64,000 bases of DNA, taken from Panagrolaimus kolymaensis. Its lineage: Eukaryota > Nematoda > Chromadorea > Rhabditida > Panagrolaimidae. This document shows positions 47,369-58,870 of this stretch, piece by piece. The stretch's first letter is position 1. Each line of letters begins with the position of its first letter. The DNA lies in assembly GCA_028622995.1 (NCBI GenBank), contig JAJQJQ010000047.1:310001-374000 (forward strand). Reading direction: 5' to 3'. The notes beneath the pieces were generated by a model. It ran no database searches, was not told the origin of the DNA, and saw only the letters and a list, made by a program, of their open reading frames with translations. Position numbers and translations under genes: made by a program.

Positions 47369-47891
47369 CGGTACCCCAAGAAATTTAACCATCATGTCGA
47401 AACCTCTCTAGCAAACGATGTGACAAGTTGTGCCCCAGTTAAAGAAATCCTTCGAAATTCTCGAGCCGCTTTATGTTCCCATACTATATATCCTTTAAAT
47501 GGAGTATGGATGTCAATGTTAATTAGCCTTTTATTAATGATTCTTGTAATCATGATGAGTACCTCATTAATAAAACTTTATAATCAAATGCATGAATTTC
47601 CTAAATAGTAAGAATTTTTTTTTTCGCTCCAAGACCACAATGGATATTAAATTTTCTAATTTATTTTTTAGTACCATTCATGAACCCACGGATAATTTAT
47701 GCAGTTTAGCTACCGATACATATGGTACAGCAAGAATAAATAATAAATAATCGTAAGTTTTTTCAAACACTTTTTTATGAAAAGAAAAATTATTATTAAA
47801 ATTGTTTTGCTTTTTTAGGCCATTCTCAATGACATACGGTTATCAGGAACCATATCCGCCTCCATATTTAGAAGTTCGTCAAAGAATATAA
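47369..47891 (+). pseudogene. 3' fragment of a prominin-like gene with a nonsense codon
   Basis: Three exons: 47369-47607, 47672-47752 and 47819-47891. Exon 1 encodes a Cys-containing ectodomain end (SCAPVKEILRNSRAALCSH), the IYPLNGVW lead-in and the last transmembrane helix (MLISLLLMILVIMMSTSLI), matching the fifth membrane span of prominin (CD133), a five-span protein of membrane protrusions. Exon 3 encodes a tail with a PPPY motif (YGYQEPYPPPYLEVRQRI). A TAA at 47748-47750, one codon before the exon 2 donor, stops the frame that exon 3 continues. The first four helices and the large loops are missing: upstream lie a tRNA and an unrelated gene. So it is a dispersed or truncated copy, likely a pseudogene. 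No start codon was identified. Confidence 0.7.
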
Positions 47892-49980
47892 AATTTACAT
47901 ACTTATAATTTTTTAAATTTGTTTTAATGTTTTTAAAAAGTTTTTATGAAATAAAAATATTATGAAAAATTATTAAATCTTTGCATAACTTTCAAAGAAA
48001 AGAAAAAACTAATTACATCAAATGAAATAATTGAAAAAAAATAGAAGAAGAAAGTTTAAGAAAATTTTTTAGAAGATAAAGAAAAATAATTTTAAGAAAT
48101 TCTTGTCTTTGCCAAAACTCAAAGCAATAAAGTTTTTGGAAAAATTCTATGAACGATTTGAGGCCATTAGTTATTTCTTTGTTCGAGTATTTTTGTAGGC
48201 GTTGATATATGTAAGTTTTATCTCAGCTATCTTTTTCTTTCTTCACTGAAACATTAGTTTTTGGTGGAGGAAGCTTTTTCTTTCCTTGCTCAAATAAAAA
48301 TCTTTGTTTTAAAAGAGTGGCTCGAAAATGCAAATTTACTTTTTTAATTTGATGGACATTTTTGAATTTCCATATTTTTAGATAAATGTTTGTTGTTCAC
48401 AACATAATTTGTTTTTCGAGATATTTGTGAACCTTGATGTCTTTTTTTAAATTCTTCAGCGCACTAAAATATAATAATTTTTTACCAAATATTTTGAAGT
48501 TTTAATTTTCATATTTTCTCGGGATTTATAGGATATTTAACTATATGGTAAATATAGACAGGCGTCTACACGTTTCTCCTGAGTATGGTATTTTATATTA
48601 TTTTTACTTTATTTTATTTTAAAGATGTTTTTCATTTTTAGTTGTTTCTTTCCAAAAAAACCTTTGTCTGACCCGACAAGGCTTTCTCTCTTCTCTCTCT
48701 GATCTTTTGCCTTTTCTTATTTTGGTTTTGAAAGGGCACTTTCTCACACTTTCTATTTTTATTTTTTTCTTAAAACTAATGACTAAAGATATCCGTTTTT
48801 GGCGCTCGCCTTTAGCGAGCTTTCTTTTTTTAAAAAGTTGTTGATTTTGAAAAAGCAAAGAAAATGAATGTTTTCGAAATCGGCGTTATTCACACCTGGC
48901 AGTATATTTTTTCCCAAATTTATATCTAGATATTTGGATGACTCAGCTAAAGAACTAAAGTCCGTGGCTCCTCCCCAAACTCTTAATTTGGATGCACACT
49001 TTATTTCGCCATTGGTTTCTGCCAACTACCGTTTTTTTCGCGATATACATAAGCTCATGTGGTTTAGTGCAATTTGATCAGTTTTGACATCAGTATATGT
49101 ACACCATTAAAAAGCACATTTTCGATTGAATAATATTGGATAAAAATAAAATTATTTCGCTTCATAATAGAATTTAGCAAAATTTTTGAATTTAATTCAT
49201 GTTTTCAAGTACGATAGAGGAAGATTTGCATATGTGGTTACTTTTTGAAAAAAAACTTAATGCTAAGAATTTTTTTCGTGATTTCGAACCGATTTGTAAC
49301 AAAAAATATAAAATCAAAAAAACTTTGTCCCGCTCGAATTGAAAACCTTTAAATTTACTCTTACTGTCTTTCTTAAGCTAATCGAATTTAAAAAAGTAGG
49401 CATGCGTCTACGTACTCTTTCGGAATACTGTATTTTATTTGTAATTTTTTCAAAAAAGATGTTTTTCCTTTTCGATGATATTCTTTTGTTTGAGCCGCTT
49501 CATCCGTTTTATTTTCTTTCCTTTTTTGCGGTTGCAAAAAGGGCCCGGTCCCAAGCTTTTTATTTTCAAATTTTTTGCTCAAAAACGAAGACTAAAAATA
49601 TCTACATTTTTGCGCCAGTTATTTGCAGACTCCTTTGTTCCGCTTTTAGTCTCCAAAAGGATCAACAACTTTCTTTCATAATCAGTGTTTCATTGCACAT
49701 CTGGCCCTTCCAAAACTTAGTGCCTCGCTCACGCTCTTCCATTCATTCGTTGTTGTTTATTTTTTCTTTCTTGACTTACCCAAAATTTCCTAAATCTTTT
49801 CTACTAAATTTAGTAAATTTTATTTTAGTAACTTTTTTTGTTTTTATTTTATTCAAAACTTTTGTAGAAATTTTTTAACTTTTTATTTTTTCCCTATTTT
49901 TGGCATACTCATTTTTATATTTTTTTTTTCAAATCAAACATTGGCAGCTCACAATGATCAATTCTTAAATAATTTTTATT
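47892..49980. other. Intergenic with a diverged internal duplication
   Basis: About 48560-48860 and 49390-49620 share a series of blocks in the same order (GGCGTCTAC / GCGTCTAC, GGTATTTTAT / TGTATTTTAT, AAAGATGTTTTTC, GACTAAAGATATC / GACTAAAAATATC). I read it as an old tandem copy about 840 bp apart. A minus-strand frame at 49025-48860 has protein-like composition (KLRVWGGATDFSSLAESSKY) but no gene structure. Confidence 0.4.
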
Positions 49981-49986
49981 TATAAA

Positions 49987-50745
49987 ACTCATTTTTTATC
50001 AACTTCGACTACCAGAGTTCAATGTGAAATTTGAAAATGCAGTGTTGTTTGGGTGATATTTCGTCCCTGGGGTTTTTAACTATGAGAAACACGAATTAGA
50101 GGCAGTTTTAACTAAGATCAACTCAGAGTGGCTGTGGAAAATTTGCATATGGATAGATTCCATTTTCTCAACTAATGTATTTTTATAGAGGGAAAATCAT
50201 TTTTTATCTTCCTATGAACATCCCGAGTAAATATCATAGTTCAACAACCCCAGAATGGCGGAGTTACAAAGCCCTAAAATTTGCATAATACTTGTGTCCT
50301 CCATTATCTCAAAAATGCCCGCACTTTCCTGCTATACATAATATGAAAGCCCGTGAAAAACTGTATCTAGAAAGAGTGTCTGTAAAATAAGTAAATTCTC
50401 CAAATCGATTTTATGTTTTTTCTAAATATTTTTGGATCCTTGCATAAATAAGATGGCCCTCATTTGATTCAACTTTTTTTAATTTTTTATTCTTTATCTC
50501 ATCGAGAAAGAGTGTCTGTAAAATCTTGAGTCTCAGACTCTCTTGTGTTCTTTAATAAATCTAGTTTATTATCTCGTATTTTCTAACGTTTCTGTAAGAC
50601 TATCTATTGATGTATTGTTTGACCATCTCAGTTCATAACATTCTCATATTTAAAAACCCCCAGGGACGAAATATCTCCCATACAACACTGCATTTTCAAA
50701 TTTCACATTGGTCTATTTTTTACTCGAAGTTGAAAAAAAATGAGT
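49987..50745. mobile_element. MITE with about 95-bp TIRs, TATAAA target duplication
   Basis: Ends ACTCATTTTTTATCAACTTCG (left) and, inverted, ACTCATTTTTTTTCAACTTCG (right). The inverted match continues through AATGTGAAATTTGAAAATGC and the TTTCGTCCCTGGGG block. TATAAA sits on both sides (49981-49986 and 50746-50751). 759 bp, no coding capacity. A second copy with the same left end, also preceded by TATAAA, starts at 63480. Confidence 0.9.
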
Positions 50746-51002
50746 TATAAAGAGTTTCTCTTTCCTTTTTCCAGGACTTATTTTTTCGTGTTTACTTATC
50801 ATTTAGTTCATAGCAATTTAAAAAAATTGTATTAAAAAACTGAGTTATCGTATTCTTTGAATTAAAAGTTAGGTATTTAATAAAAAAGTATTCACAAATT
50901 TCTTCTTTTAATTTGCAATTTTCCTTGTCCCCTCGATTTTGTTTTTACTAATACATATATATCTTGATGAGTACAAAAATTTTTTGTTATCCTTTTTAGA
51001 AA

Positions 51003-54000
51003 ATGGTGGACCCTCATTCTTTCATAAGACATATGGAGAATGCCAAAGCATCAATTATCTTAAACCAAAGCAATCCACAACCACGACCTCACCGAGATCC
51101 GCTTAATGAGCGTTTTTCGTGGCAACTTCGGACTTTACAACTTAAAACGGATAACCAATTTCATATTAAAACTGCAATTTTATCAGGTTTGCACGTTTAT
51201 CACATTCATAAAAGCTTACTTAAATTTAGGTGATGCCCACAGCTGCAAATTACCGCTTGAAAATTTGAAACCATTTGCGTGATATGAAAGTTCCAATGGT
51301 TCATCATGAACGATATTTGGTTTGTCAAGCTTTTGTTATGCCGGTTCCAATGGTTGGTGTTAGTACTTTAATTCAAGATTTAAATGGTAAACATTAAATT
51401 TTTTTCATTCACTTCCTTAACACTCAACTCCCAAATTTTACTGGCATTCATAATTTTTAAAGGAAAAATAATCCAAAAAATATGTTTAAAAAAGCATTAA
51501 AAATAATAAACTGTATTTTTGATCAGCTTGAGGTAAAAAAAACCAAATTCATAGAATTTTAAAATAAAATTCTGTTTTTTTTTTGGAATTTTTTGTCAAT
51601 AAAATACCAATTTTTCGGGATTTTTAAATTATTTTTTCGAATCACACTTATCATTTCACTCCCAATCCACTCTTACTCTTTTAGTTTTCACTCTCACTCA
51701 CTCCAATTACAGAGTGAATTTGGGAGTGGAGTTCGGTAATATTGTTTGTAATCCTATAAATTTTTAGGAGATGTAGAAGAAGCATCATTTTATAATTTTT
51801 CTTACAACCTTGATAATTTCGAATGGTTGAAGCAAGGAACTATATTAATAATTAAAGAACCTTGGCTTCGATATGGTTCAAATAGTATAATTCCGGCTAT
51901 CCGCATTGATTCCCCTTCAGATGTCATTTTTGTTGATCCCACTGATTACGACCTTTTAAATAAGGTTGACGCTACGCGATGGTATGTCTAAAATAAATGC
52001 TATTAATTCAATAAATTAATAACTAATTTTTAGGTATGAAGAAAAGAGCAAGGATGTTGTAGTAATACAAAAAATGGCTAAAGAAAGTTTTTCAAAAGGA
52101 GATTTTAATGGCGCATTAATTTTGTATGATCGAGCTCTTCGCTACAATCCTGAACTTGCAGTATTATATTTGAATAAATCATTAACTTGTTTACGTACTG
52201 GTGCCTTTTACTTGGCTTATAATGCTGCCCAACTTGCATTGGATAAAGGTGGTGATACTGAAAAGGCTATTTACAGGTTTTTTAAAAGAAATTTAAAGAT
52301 TATATATTACTCTAAATTTTGAATTATAGCATGGGAAGGGCTGCTTATGGAATGCATCAATGGGAAAAAGCTGCGAGACACTTTGCTGAAGTTTGTCAAA
52401 AATTTCCAACTAATACTTCTGCGAATGAACAACTTAAACGAGCAATTGCAAGGTGCAATGAACAAAAAACAGGAAATTTTGATTTTAAATCAATGCATTT
52501 CGAATCTAAAAAAGAAAACCCTGATATTGATGTTTCGGATTATATTGGACCGATCGAAATTGCATATATTCCTGGAAAAGGTTGGTTTAAATTAAAAATT
52601 TAAAAGACGACTATACTTTCTGATTATAGTCTCAAATGGCCTTCTGATCAGCCATTGACATTAACAGTACTTTTAAATGTTTTTTAATTCTGATTTTACA
52701 ACTCTGCTAATTAGATTACGGCGATTTTAATGAAATAAAAATTAGAACCATTCGAAATCATACATGGGCACAGGGTGTGTTTGGGTGTGTTTTGACACAC
52801 CCTGACATAGCTAGATAGCGCAGAGGTTTTTTAAAATATAAAAAATATCTAGAGGGAGAATTAAGGAATTTTTTTTTGAAAAGCTGCGACATAGCGCTTG
52901 ATTTTACTCGAAAAAAATAATATCAAAGAGGGGAGACCCTTTGAAAATTTTTAATAATTTTGACATAGCGCTAGTCAAAAATTTTTTTCCCACCACCTTG
53001 CCCATGTATGTTCGAAATATGTAAACGTTAAAGCCAAACATACAACAGAAGGCCAGATGGAAAAAATGCTTACAAAAAAAGAAAAGAAAGTATAGTCGCC
53101 CTTAAATAATTTAAAAGTCTAAAGTTTTGAATACACGTTAAATTTAATTTAGGTCGAGGTATCATACCATCCCAAGATATTCAACGCGGGACTTTGCTTG
53201 CAGTTTCTAAAGCCTTTGCATCAGGTTATAGCAAAGATTATAATGGAATTTTAATGGAAATTAATTTAATTCGAAATGAAAAAGATGGGGCTGCAGAAAT
53301 GTTACAAGTTATTCGAGCAATTGAAAATTTACAAAAAAATCCACAAAAAGCAAAAGATGTATACGATTTGTATGCTGGTGATTTAAGAAAAGAAGAAATT
53401 CCTGAAGGTTTGTTTGTAAAGCTATCTATATTCTATAGCAAAAAAAGTCATTAAATTTAAGGGGTTATTGATGCTGCTCGAATTCAACGAATTAGCTCGC
53501 TTAATCGATTTGGTGGTAGAATTGATCAACAATCGGTTATGCAAGATGAAATGAAGAATTTACTTGGATCTGAATGTTCTCATTTATTTATTCTTCCATC
53601 ATATTTCAATCATTCATGCATTCGTATGTTTTAACTCACTAAAAGAAGGAAGGATGACGGATAGTGTTTCTAAGCTTTCTTTTAATATGCCAAAAACGTA
53701 GAACCACAAAACTTTTGTTTTTTTTTTCGTTTAAAAGTACAAAATTTCATCGCTTTTTTTCGCTTTAACGAAACCAGGGCTGCAAAAACGCTGGTTTTTG
53801 CGCGCGAAGCTAATTTTTTATTCAGCGTTGCTTCACATTCAGCGCCTTTTTTGTGATTTGTATTTCGCGTTTTTTAGCGTTGGGAAAGGCGCTAATTTTA
53901 AAATTGCAAGAAGTTTAGTTAAAATAATAATAAATTTTTACGATTTCAATTATTATTTCTTAAATATAAGCATTGGAACCAAAATAAGAAAAATTATGCT

Positions 54001-54533
54001 AATTAGGCTTTAAAAAAGATATGCAAAAGTTTCGCTAAATGTTTAGCGTCGCGTTTCTGCCGCTCTAGAGGAAACTACAATTTTGTGGCATCATTCAAAT
54101 TTTTTTTTCTAACAAATAATTCTATCAAAAACCCATATTTTTTGACTAAAATATTACTTTTAAATTTTTAGCCAATACTCATAAAACTTTCTATGGAGAT
54201 GTTATGGTAATTCATGCAGCCACAAATATCAAAAAAGGCGAAGAAATTTTTCTCTCATACATTCCACCTTTGTTAGAATTTTTTGAACGAACAACGAAAA
54301 TTATCATAGCTCCACAAACTCCAGCAACCAGTCCATTCCCTACTCATGAAATACCAATGGGCTGTGGCAATAGAATGCGATATGGAATGATGAATAGAAA
54401 CAAATTTCAAAGCGGACAAATTAGCTCTTCTGATAAAGAAAAATCTTATTCTCCATCAATCGTTTCCAAAAAACTCTTAGGTTTGCCATTAGCGAAGGCA
54501 GCATTATTAACAGATCTTCCAAATGAAGTAATT
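51003..54533 (+). CDS. TPR-SET (SMYD-like) methyltransferase gene, frameshifted in exon 2, fused at its 3' end to an F-box exon
   Basis: Exons 51003-51186, 51230-51386, 51768-51981, 52034-52276, 52330-52580, 53153-53407, 53462-53623 and 54172-54533. Order: an N-terminal GDAHSCKLPL… region; conserved EPWLRYGS and SPSDVIFVDP blocks; tetratricopeptide helices (AKESFSKGDFNGALILYDRA, YLNKSLTCLRTGAF, MGRAAYGMHQWEKAARHF); then a SET domain from GKGRGIIPSQDIQRGTLL to NHSC-IPN and GEEIFLSYIPP, with the cofactor motif and catalytic Tyr present. Expected activity is SAM-dependent lysine methylation. In exon 2 one extra base near 51282 takes the frame from LENLKP into a stop instead of HLRDMKVPMVHH. The last exon does not end after the SET: it runs through about 70 unrelated residues to LLTDLPNEVI, the start of an F-box, and its donor is in phase with the next F-box exon. 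Introns 2, 5 and 7 carry insertions. Confidence 0.8.
52600..53105. mobile_element. TTAA-flanked MITE in intron 5 of the SET gene
   Basis: Terminal inverted repeats TTTAAAAGACGACTATACTTTCT (left; 52599 on) and TTTAAGGGCGACTATACTTTCT (right, inverted; ending 53105), followed by matching GGCCTTCTG inside. TTAA is present at both junctions (52600-52603 and 53102-53105), as for piggyBac or Kolobok-type targets. It hosts the nested element at 52759-53010. Confidence 0.78.
52759..53010. mobile_element. hAT-like MITE nested in the TTAA MITE
   Basis: Perfect 12-bp TIRs CATACATGGGCA and TGCCCATGTATG, with an 8-bp direct repeat TTCGAAAT at 52751-52758 and 53011-53018. 252 bp, non-coding. Eight-base duplications are typical of hAT elements. 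Being inside the other MITE, it is the younger insertion. Confidence 0.88.
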
Positions 54534-54598
54534 GTAAGATTTTTATTATAAAAAATTTTTGCATTTTTTTTAAATTTTACTTTTTATTGGAAAAACTT

Positions 54599-56083
54599 AT
54601 GGATTTGCTTTCATTCAAAGACCTATTCACCCTTGAACGTGTTAATAAAAGAATGCGGGATATCACTTTAAGAGTTGGATGGCCAAAGCGAAATATACTT
54701 GATGAAAAATCAATTATTTATGGCCTTAATCCAGAAGGAAATAGGGAGCCGGTAATTTCGGAAGAAATTGTACGTATGCTCTTTTCTTTAAAATTTTAGA
54801 GTATAAAATATTGCTTTCGTTGGCCCTTCCTTCCAGCATTTAATTAGTTATGATCTTTATGGTTTCAGGTAGAATCTATTTTACGTCGAGCAAATATTAA
54901 ATCTCTTGACCTCTCAAATTACGCTGAAAATATCTCTCAAAGTATTTGTTTCAAACTTCATTTGGCGCGCCAACTTCATAAACTAAATCTCACCAACATT
55001 AAATTTGGAAAGAATTGTTTGAAAGTTATCGCAAATTCATGCCCCTTGCTTGAACATGTAAATCTTAACCATTGTATCGACAGTATTGATGATTATGGGA
55101 ATATTGATGACGCCGACGAAGAATTAAAATTTTTATTCCAAAAATGCTTAAATATCAATCGTTTGGAAATTCAAGATATTTACTTTTCTGGAGAATGTAT
55201 GGCTTCTATTCCAACTAAACTTCAATATTTGTGTTTATGTGGAATAGGTCAGGCAATGACTTTAAAAAACATTTCAAATGCAAAAAATTTGCAAACATTA
55301 ATTGTGGAAAATTTTGTTCCTCATGAGGATGTTAATATTTGGCTTTCAAAATTAACGCAATTAAAATTTTTTAATTTGTCATTTGAAGATGACTACGATG
55401 ATGAAGTTTCTCCTATGGATTTTTCTCATTTCAAAGATTTAGAACTCGTATGTTTAAAAACATACAACCCTGTCTTGATTAGAACTTTGAAATCATTAAA
55501 AAATTGTCCAAAATTAAAAGGGTTGGATTTGCGGCATAATATTGAAATGAAACAAAATCGATTAAATGAATTAAAAAACTACAAGGCTCTCAAATATTGC
55601 GATTTTAGTCACATGGAAATTTTGGGTGATCTTTCAAATTTTGTTCAAAGCTGCGAGCTTGAAGTAAATTTTTTTTATACATTTTAAAACCTTTTTTATT
55701 TTCTTAATTTTTAGTTTTTGGCCCTTAATTATTGTTATAATGAGTTACCACAAAATCTTTTAAATTCACTGGTTACAAAATGCGATGTAAGTTGAATTTT
55801 CATAATTAAAAATTTAAATTTTGCCTTAAAAATCATTTTTTAGTCATTATCTCGACTTGAAGTTTATGAAACAAATATTGATGAAATCCTTGCATTAGCT
55901 AGTTCAGAAACAATTATCCAACGTCCAAATATACTCAAAATTTTGGTTTCAAAAGAACAAAAACCTTTTCCAAATTGCAACTGGTGTGAATTTCTTACTC
56001 CAAGCGAATATGAATCCAAATGTTCATCATCCATTCGATGCTCCATTACTGATGCGATCGCTGAAAATAAAACTTTTTTGTAA
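54599..56083 (+). CDS. F-box/LRR protein A (chimeric or truncated tandem paralog)
   Basis: Exons 54590-54769, 54869-55663, 55715-55786 and 55844-56083. F-box core MDLLSFKDLFTLERVNKRMRD, then leucine-rich repeats (LHKLNLTNIKFG, LEHVNLNHC, LKGLDLRHN, LKYCDFSHMEI) and a conserved C-terminal FPNCNWCEFLT / CSITDAIAENKTFL block. F-box proteins link substrates to SCF ubiquitin ligase through Skp1. The residues that open the F-box (LTDLPNEVI) lie in the preceding SET exon. The intron between them ends TTTTTATTG instead of the TTTTTATAG seen in paralog B: the acceptor AG is now TG. If the intron cannot be removed, translation could begin at ATG 54599 and give 425 aa with an incomplete F-box. I list that as the conservative model. 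Confidence 0.75.
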
Positions 56084-56971
56084 ATTTTTTAGAATGCATT
56101 AATTATATGTTTTTTTTCTTGTTCTTTGTATTGTTTTTTAGTTTGTTAGTGATTTTAAGAGAAGAAATGGAAATTCAGGATTGCTTGAATTTTGAGTCTT
56201 CAGTGATTATTAATAAGCGCTGAAAATGTTTTTATTATTAATTTTGAGTTATTATTTTGTTGGATTATTAGAGAAAAATTTATTTGTTGCTATGAAATTA
56301 ATTTTTGGTCATATTTCGTTTTTCCTTTATTTCATCATTATTTTTTCATCGTTTTTATATATAAAAAATTCACAAAATAAACAATTTTTATAATTTGTCA
56401 TTGTCTTTTTTAACGCAAAAACATTCGAAAAAAAACTATTTTTCAAAGCTTTCTCGCTCACTCATTTTCTTGGAGTTAAAGGTTTTTGAATTTTCTTGAA
56501 GTAAGATAAATACATTGCAAAAATTTATAACACAAGAAAGCTGAAACTTTATAATTATTATTTGTTTTTTTTTTATTCAATAAATAAAATCAAAAAATAT
56601 CCCAAAATGCATAGTTGTTTATTACTTGATTTTTTAAGCTCAGATGGAAAAAATGATAGTTTGATAAACAAAATATTTTCACACTTTTTTATGCCTTAAC
56701 CCATATTGATTTCTCGCTTAGTTTTTATTATTGTTATTGATAGTGACTTATATCTCCTTTCTTTTTTGTTGTTGTTGTTGTTGGCCTCATTTGACGCTTT
56801 CGCGCTTTTTTCCACTTTTTTTATGCATTTTGCCATTTTTGGTTTAATAGAACTTTCTCAGTGTGGATTTTTCTTTGAAATTATTATTTTTATTTTTACT
56901 ATCATTTGATATTTTGGGATTTAATTGGCAGAATATCTTCCTATTTATCTCAAAAAGTCGTTGAAATATTT
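56084..56971. other. Spacer between F-box paralogs
   Basis: The first about 200 bp match the 3' flank of paralog B (…TTTGTATTGTTTTTTAGTTTGTTA… AATAAGCGCTG), so the spacer is part of the tandem unit. The last about 230 bp, upstream of B, match the remnant at about 60000-60200. Confidence 0.6.
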
Positions 56972-58870
56972 ATGGAAAATTTAAAACTAAAATATTCCAA
57001 AATTTCTTCTGGAACGGTAGGTAACTTTTTTATAAATAATTTTTTTAAACGCATTTGATAATTTTTTTATAATTTTAGAAGGAAGCTAAGCAACTTCAAA
57101 TAAAACATATTGAAATGCCAAATATTAATGAGCCATTAAAGAATGCACCATCGTTACCTGATCTCCCCAACGAAATAATTGTAAGTTTCTAATTATAAAT
57201 TATTTTTTTGCATTTTTTTAAATTTTACTTTTTATAGGAAAAAATTATGGATTTGCTATCATTCAAAGATTTATTCAACCTTGAATGCGTTAATAAAAAA
57301 TTGCGTGATATTACTTTGAATATTGGATGGCCGAGGAGAAATAAACTTGATGAAGAATCATTTAATTATGGACTTAATCCAGAAGATAGAAAAAGCAAAA
57401 AGTGTAAAGCTACTTTGAAAGTTAAAAAGTCGAGAAGAAAAAAACCAGATGACGAACGATTTATTTTGGACCTTAGCCCAAAAAAAAGAAAAACTTTTAA
57501 TATTTGTAATGAAATGGTAAGCTTGTTTCCTTAAAACTTTAGAAATACAAATATAACTAAAATGTGACAGCTTGTTGCGAGATTTTTTATACGAATTCAG
57601 TATTTTCGATAAAGCGCTTTATGAGTTATTATCTAAAAATTAAAGCTTTTAGGTTGAGTCAATTTTATCTCGAGCAAACATTAAATATATTGATCTTACA
57701 AATATTATTGAGAAATTTGATCATAAAATTTGTTTCCAACTTCATTTGGCCCCTCAACTCATTAAACTTAATCTATCATACCTTAAATTAAAAAAGTATA
57801 GTTTAAAAGTCATTGCGATTTCCTGTCCATTTTTGGAACATGTAAATATTAATGAGTGTATTTATCCTGATGAAAAAGAAGATGGAGAAAAGGTTGATGA
57901 GGAATTAAAATTTTTCTTCAAAAAATTTTTGAATTTAAAGCACTTGGATTTTAAAGGCATTGTTTTTTCTGGTGAATGTTTTGCTTATGCCTCAACAAAA
58001 CTTCAATATCTAAAATTATCTGGAGATGGCTATGTGTTTTCAAATGACTTAAAATATATTTCAAATTATGCTAAAAATTTGGAAACTTTAATTGTGGAAA
58101 ATTTTAATCCAGAAAATGATATTAATGATTGGCTAAAAAATTTAAAAAAATTAAAATTTTTAAATTTATCTTATTCCGAAGACGATGATAATGATGAATT
58201 CACCCATTTGGATTTATCTCATTTGAAAGATTTGGAAATGCTTTATTTGTACACAAACAAATTGGTCAATATTGAAACTTTAAAATCACTCAATCAATGC
58301 CCCAAATTAAAAGGGTTGGATTTGCGCAATATTAATCAATTGGATATCACCGCTCTGAACGAATTGAAAAGATGCAAAGCTTTAAAATATTGTAATTTTG
58401 ATGATATGGAAATTTCTGGTGATCTTTTAGATTTTGTTCAAACTTGCAGGATTGAAGTAAATTTTAAAAAAATTTTTAAAGCAATTTAATTACATCCTTT
58501 TTTAGTTTTTGTCCCTAAATTTTTGTAAAAATTTCCCACTAAATATGTTAAAATCACTGGTTACAAAATGCGATGTAAGCTTAATTTTCATAATTTTATA
58601 ATTTAAATATTGCATCAAAATCATTTTTAGTCATTATCTCGACTTGAAGTTTTTGGTACAATACATATCTATGAAATCCTTGAATTAGCACGTTCCGAAA
58701 CATATATTCACCGTCCAAATATTCTGAATATTTTGGTTAAAACAAAGCTAGAACCTTTTCCAAATTGCAACTGGTGTGAATTTCTTACTCGATGCGAATA
58801 TGAATCAAAGTTTTCGCCCATGGCATGCTCCATTACTGACGCAATCGCAGAAAATAAAACTTTTTTGTAA
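56972..58870 (+). CDS. F-box/LRR protein B, intact paralog
   Basis: Exons 56972-57016, 57079-57180, 57238-57516, 57653-58456, 58506-58574 and 58631-58870 join in phase to 512 aa. Exon 2 ends LPDLPNEII and exon 3 continues EKIMDLLSFKDLFNLECVNK, giving a complete F-box near residues 40-85. A basic segment (KVKKSRRKKPDDERF, KKRKTF) follows; paralog A lacks it. Leucine-rich repeats occupy the large exon 4 (LIKLNLSYLKLK, LNLKHLDFKGIVF, LKFLNLSYSEDDD, LKGLDLRNINQL). The C-terminus repeats the FPNCNWCEFLT and CSITDAIAENKTFL blocks of A. Its own 5' exons (MENLKLKYSKISSGT, then KEAKQLQ…) show what a native start of this family looks like. Likely SCF substrate receptor; substrate unknown. Confidence 0.88.

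Noticed and set aside
49339..49878. Plus-strand 179-codon hydrophobic frame
   Set aside because: Phe/Leu-rich from T runs within a diverged repeat; no transmembrane protein pattern or splice sites to support a gene.
51390..51760. A further MITE in intron 2 of the SET gene based on ACTCCCAAATT repeats
   Set aside because: The inverted match is short and interrupted and no target duplication is visible; left unassigned.
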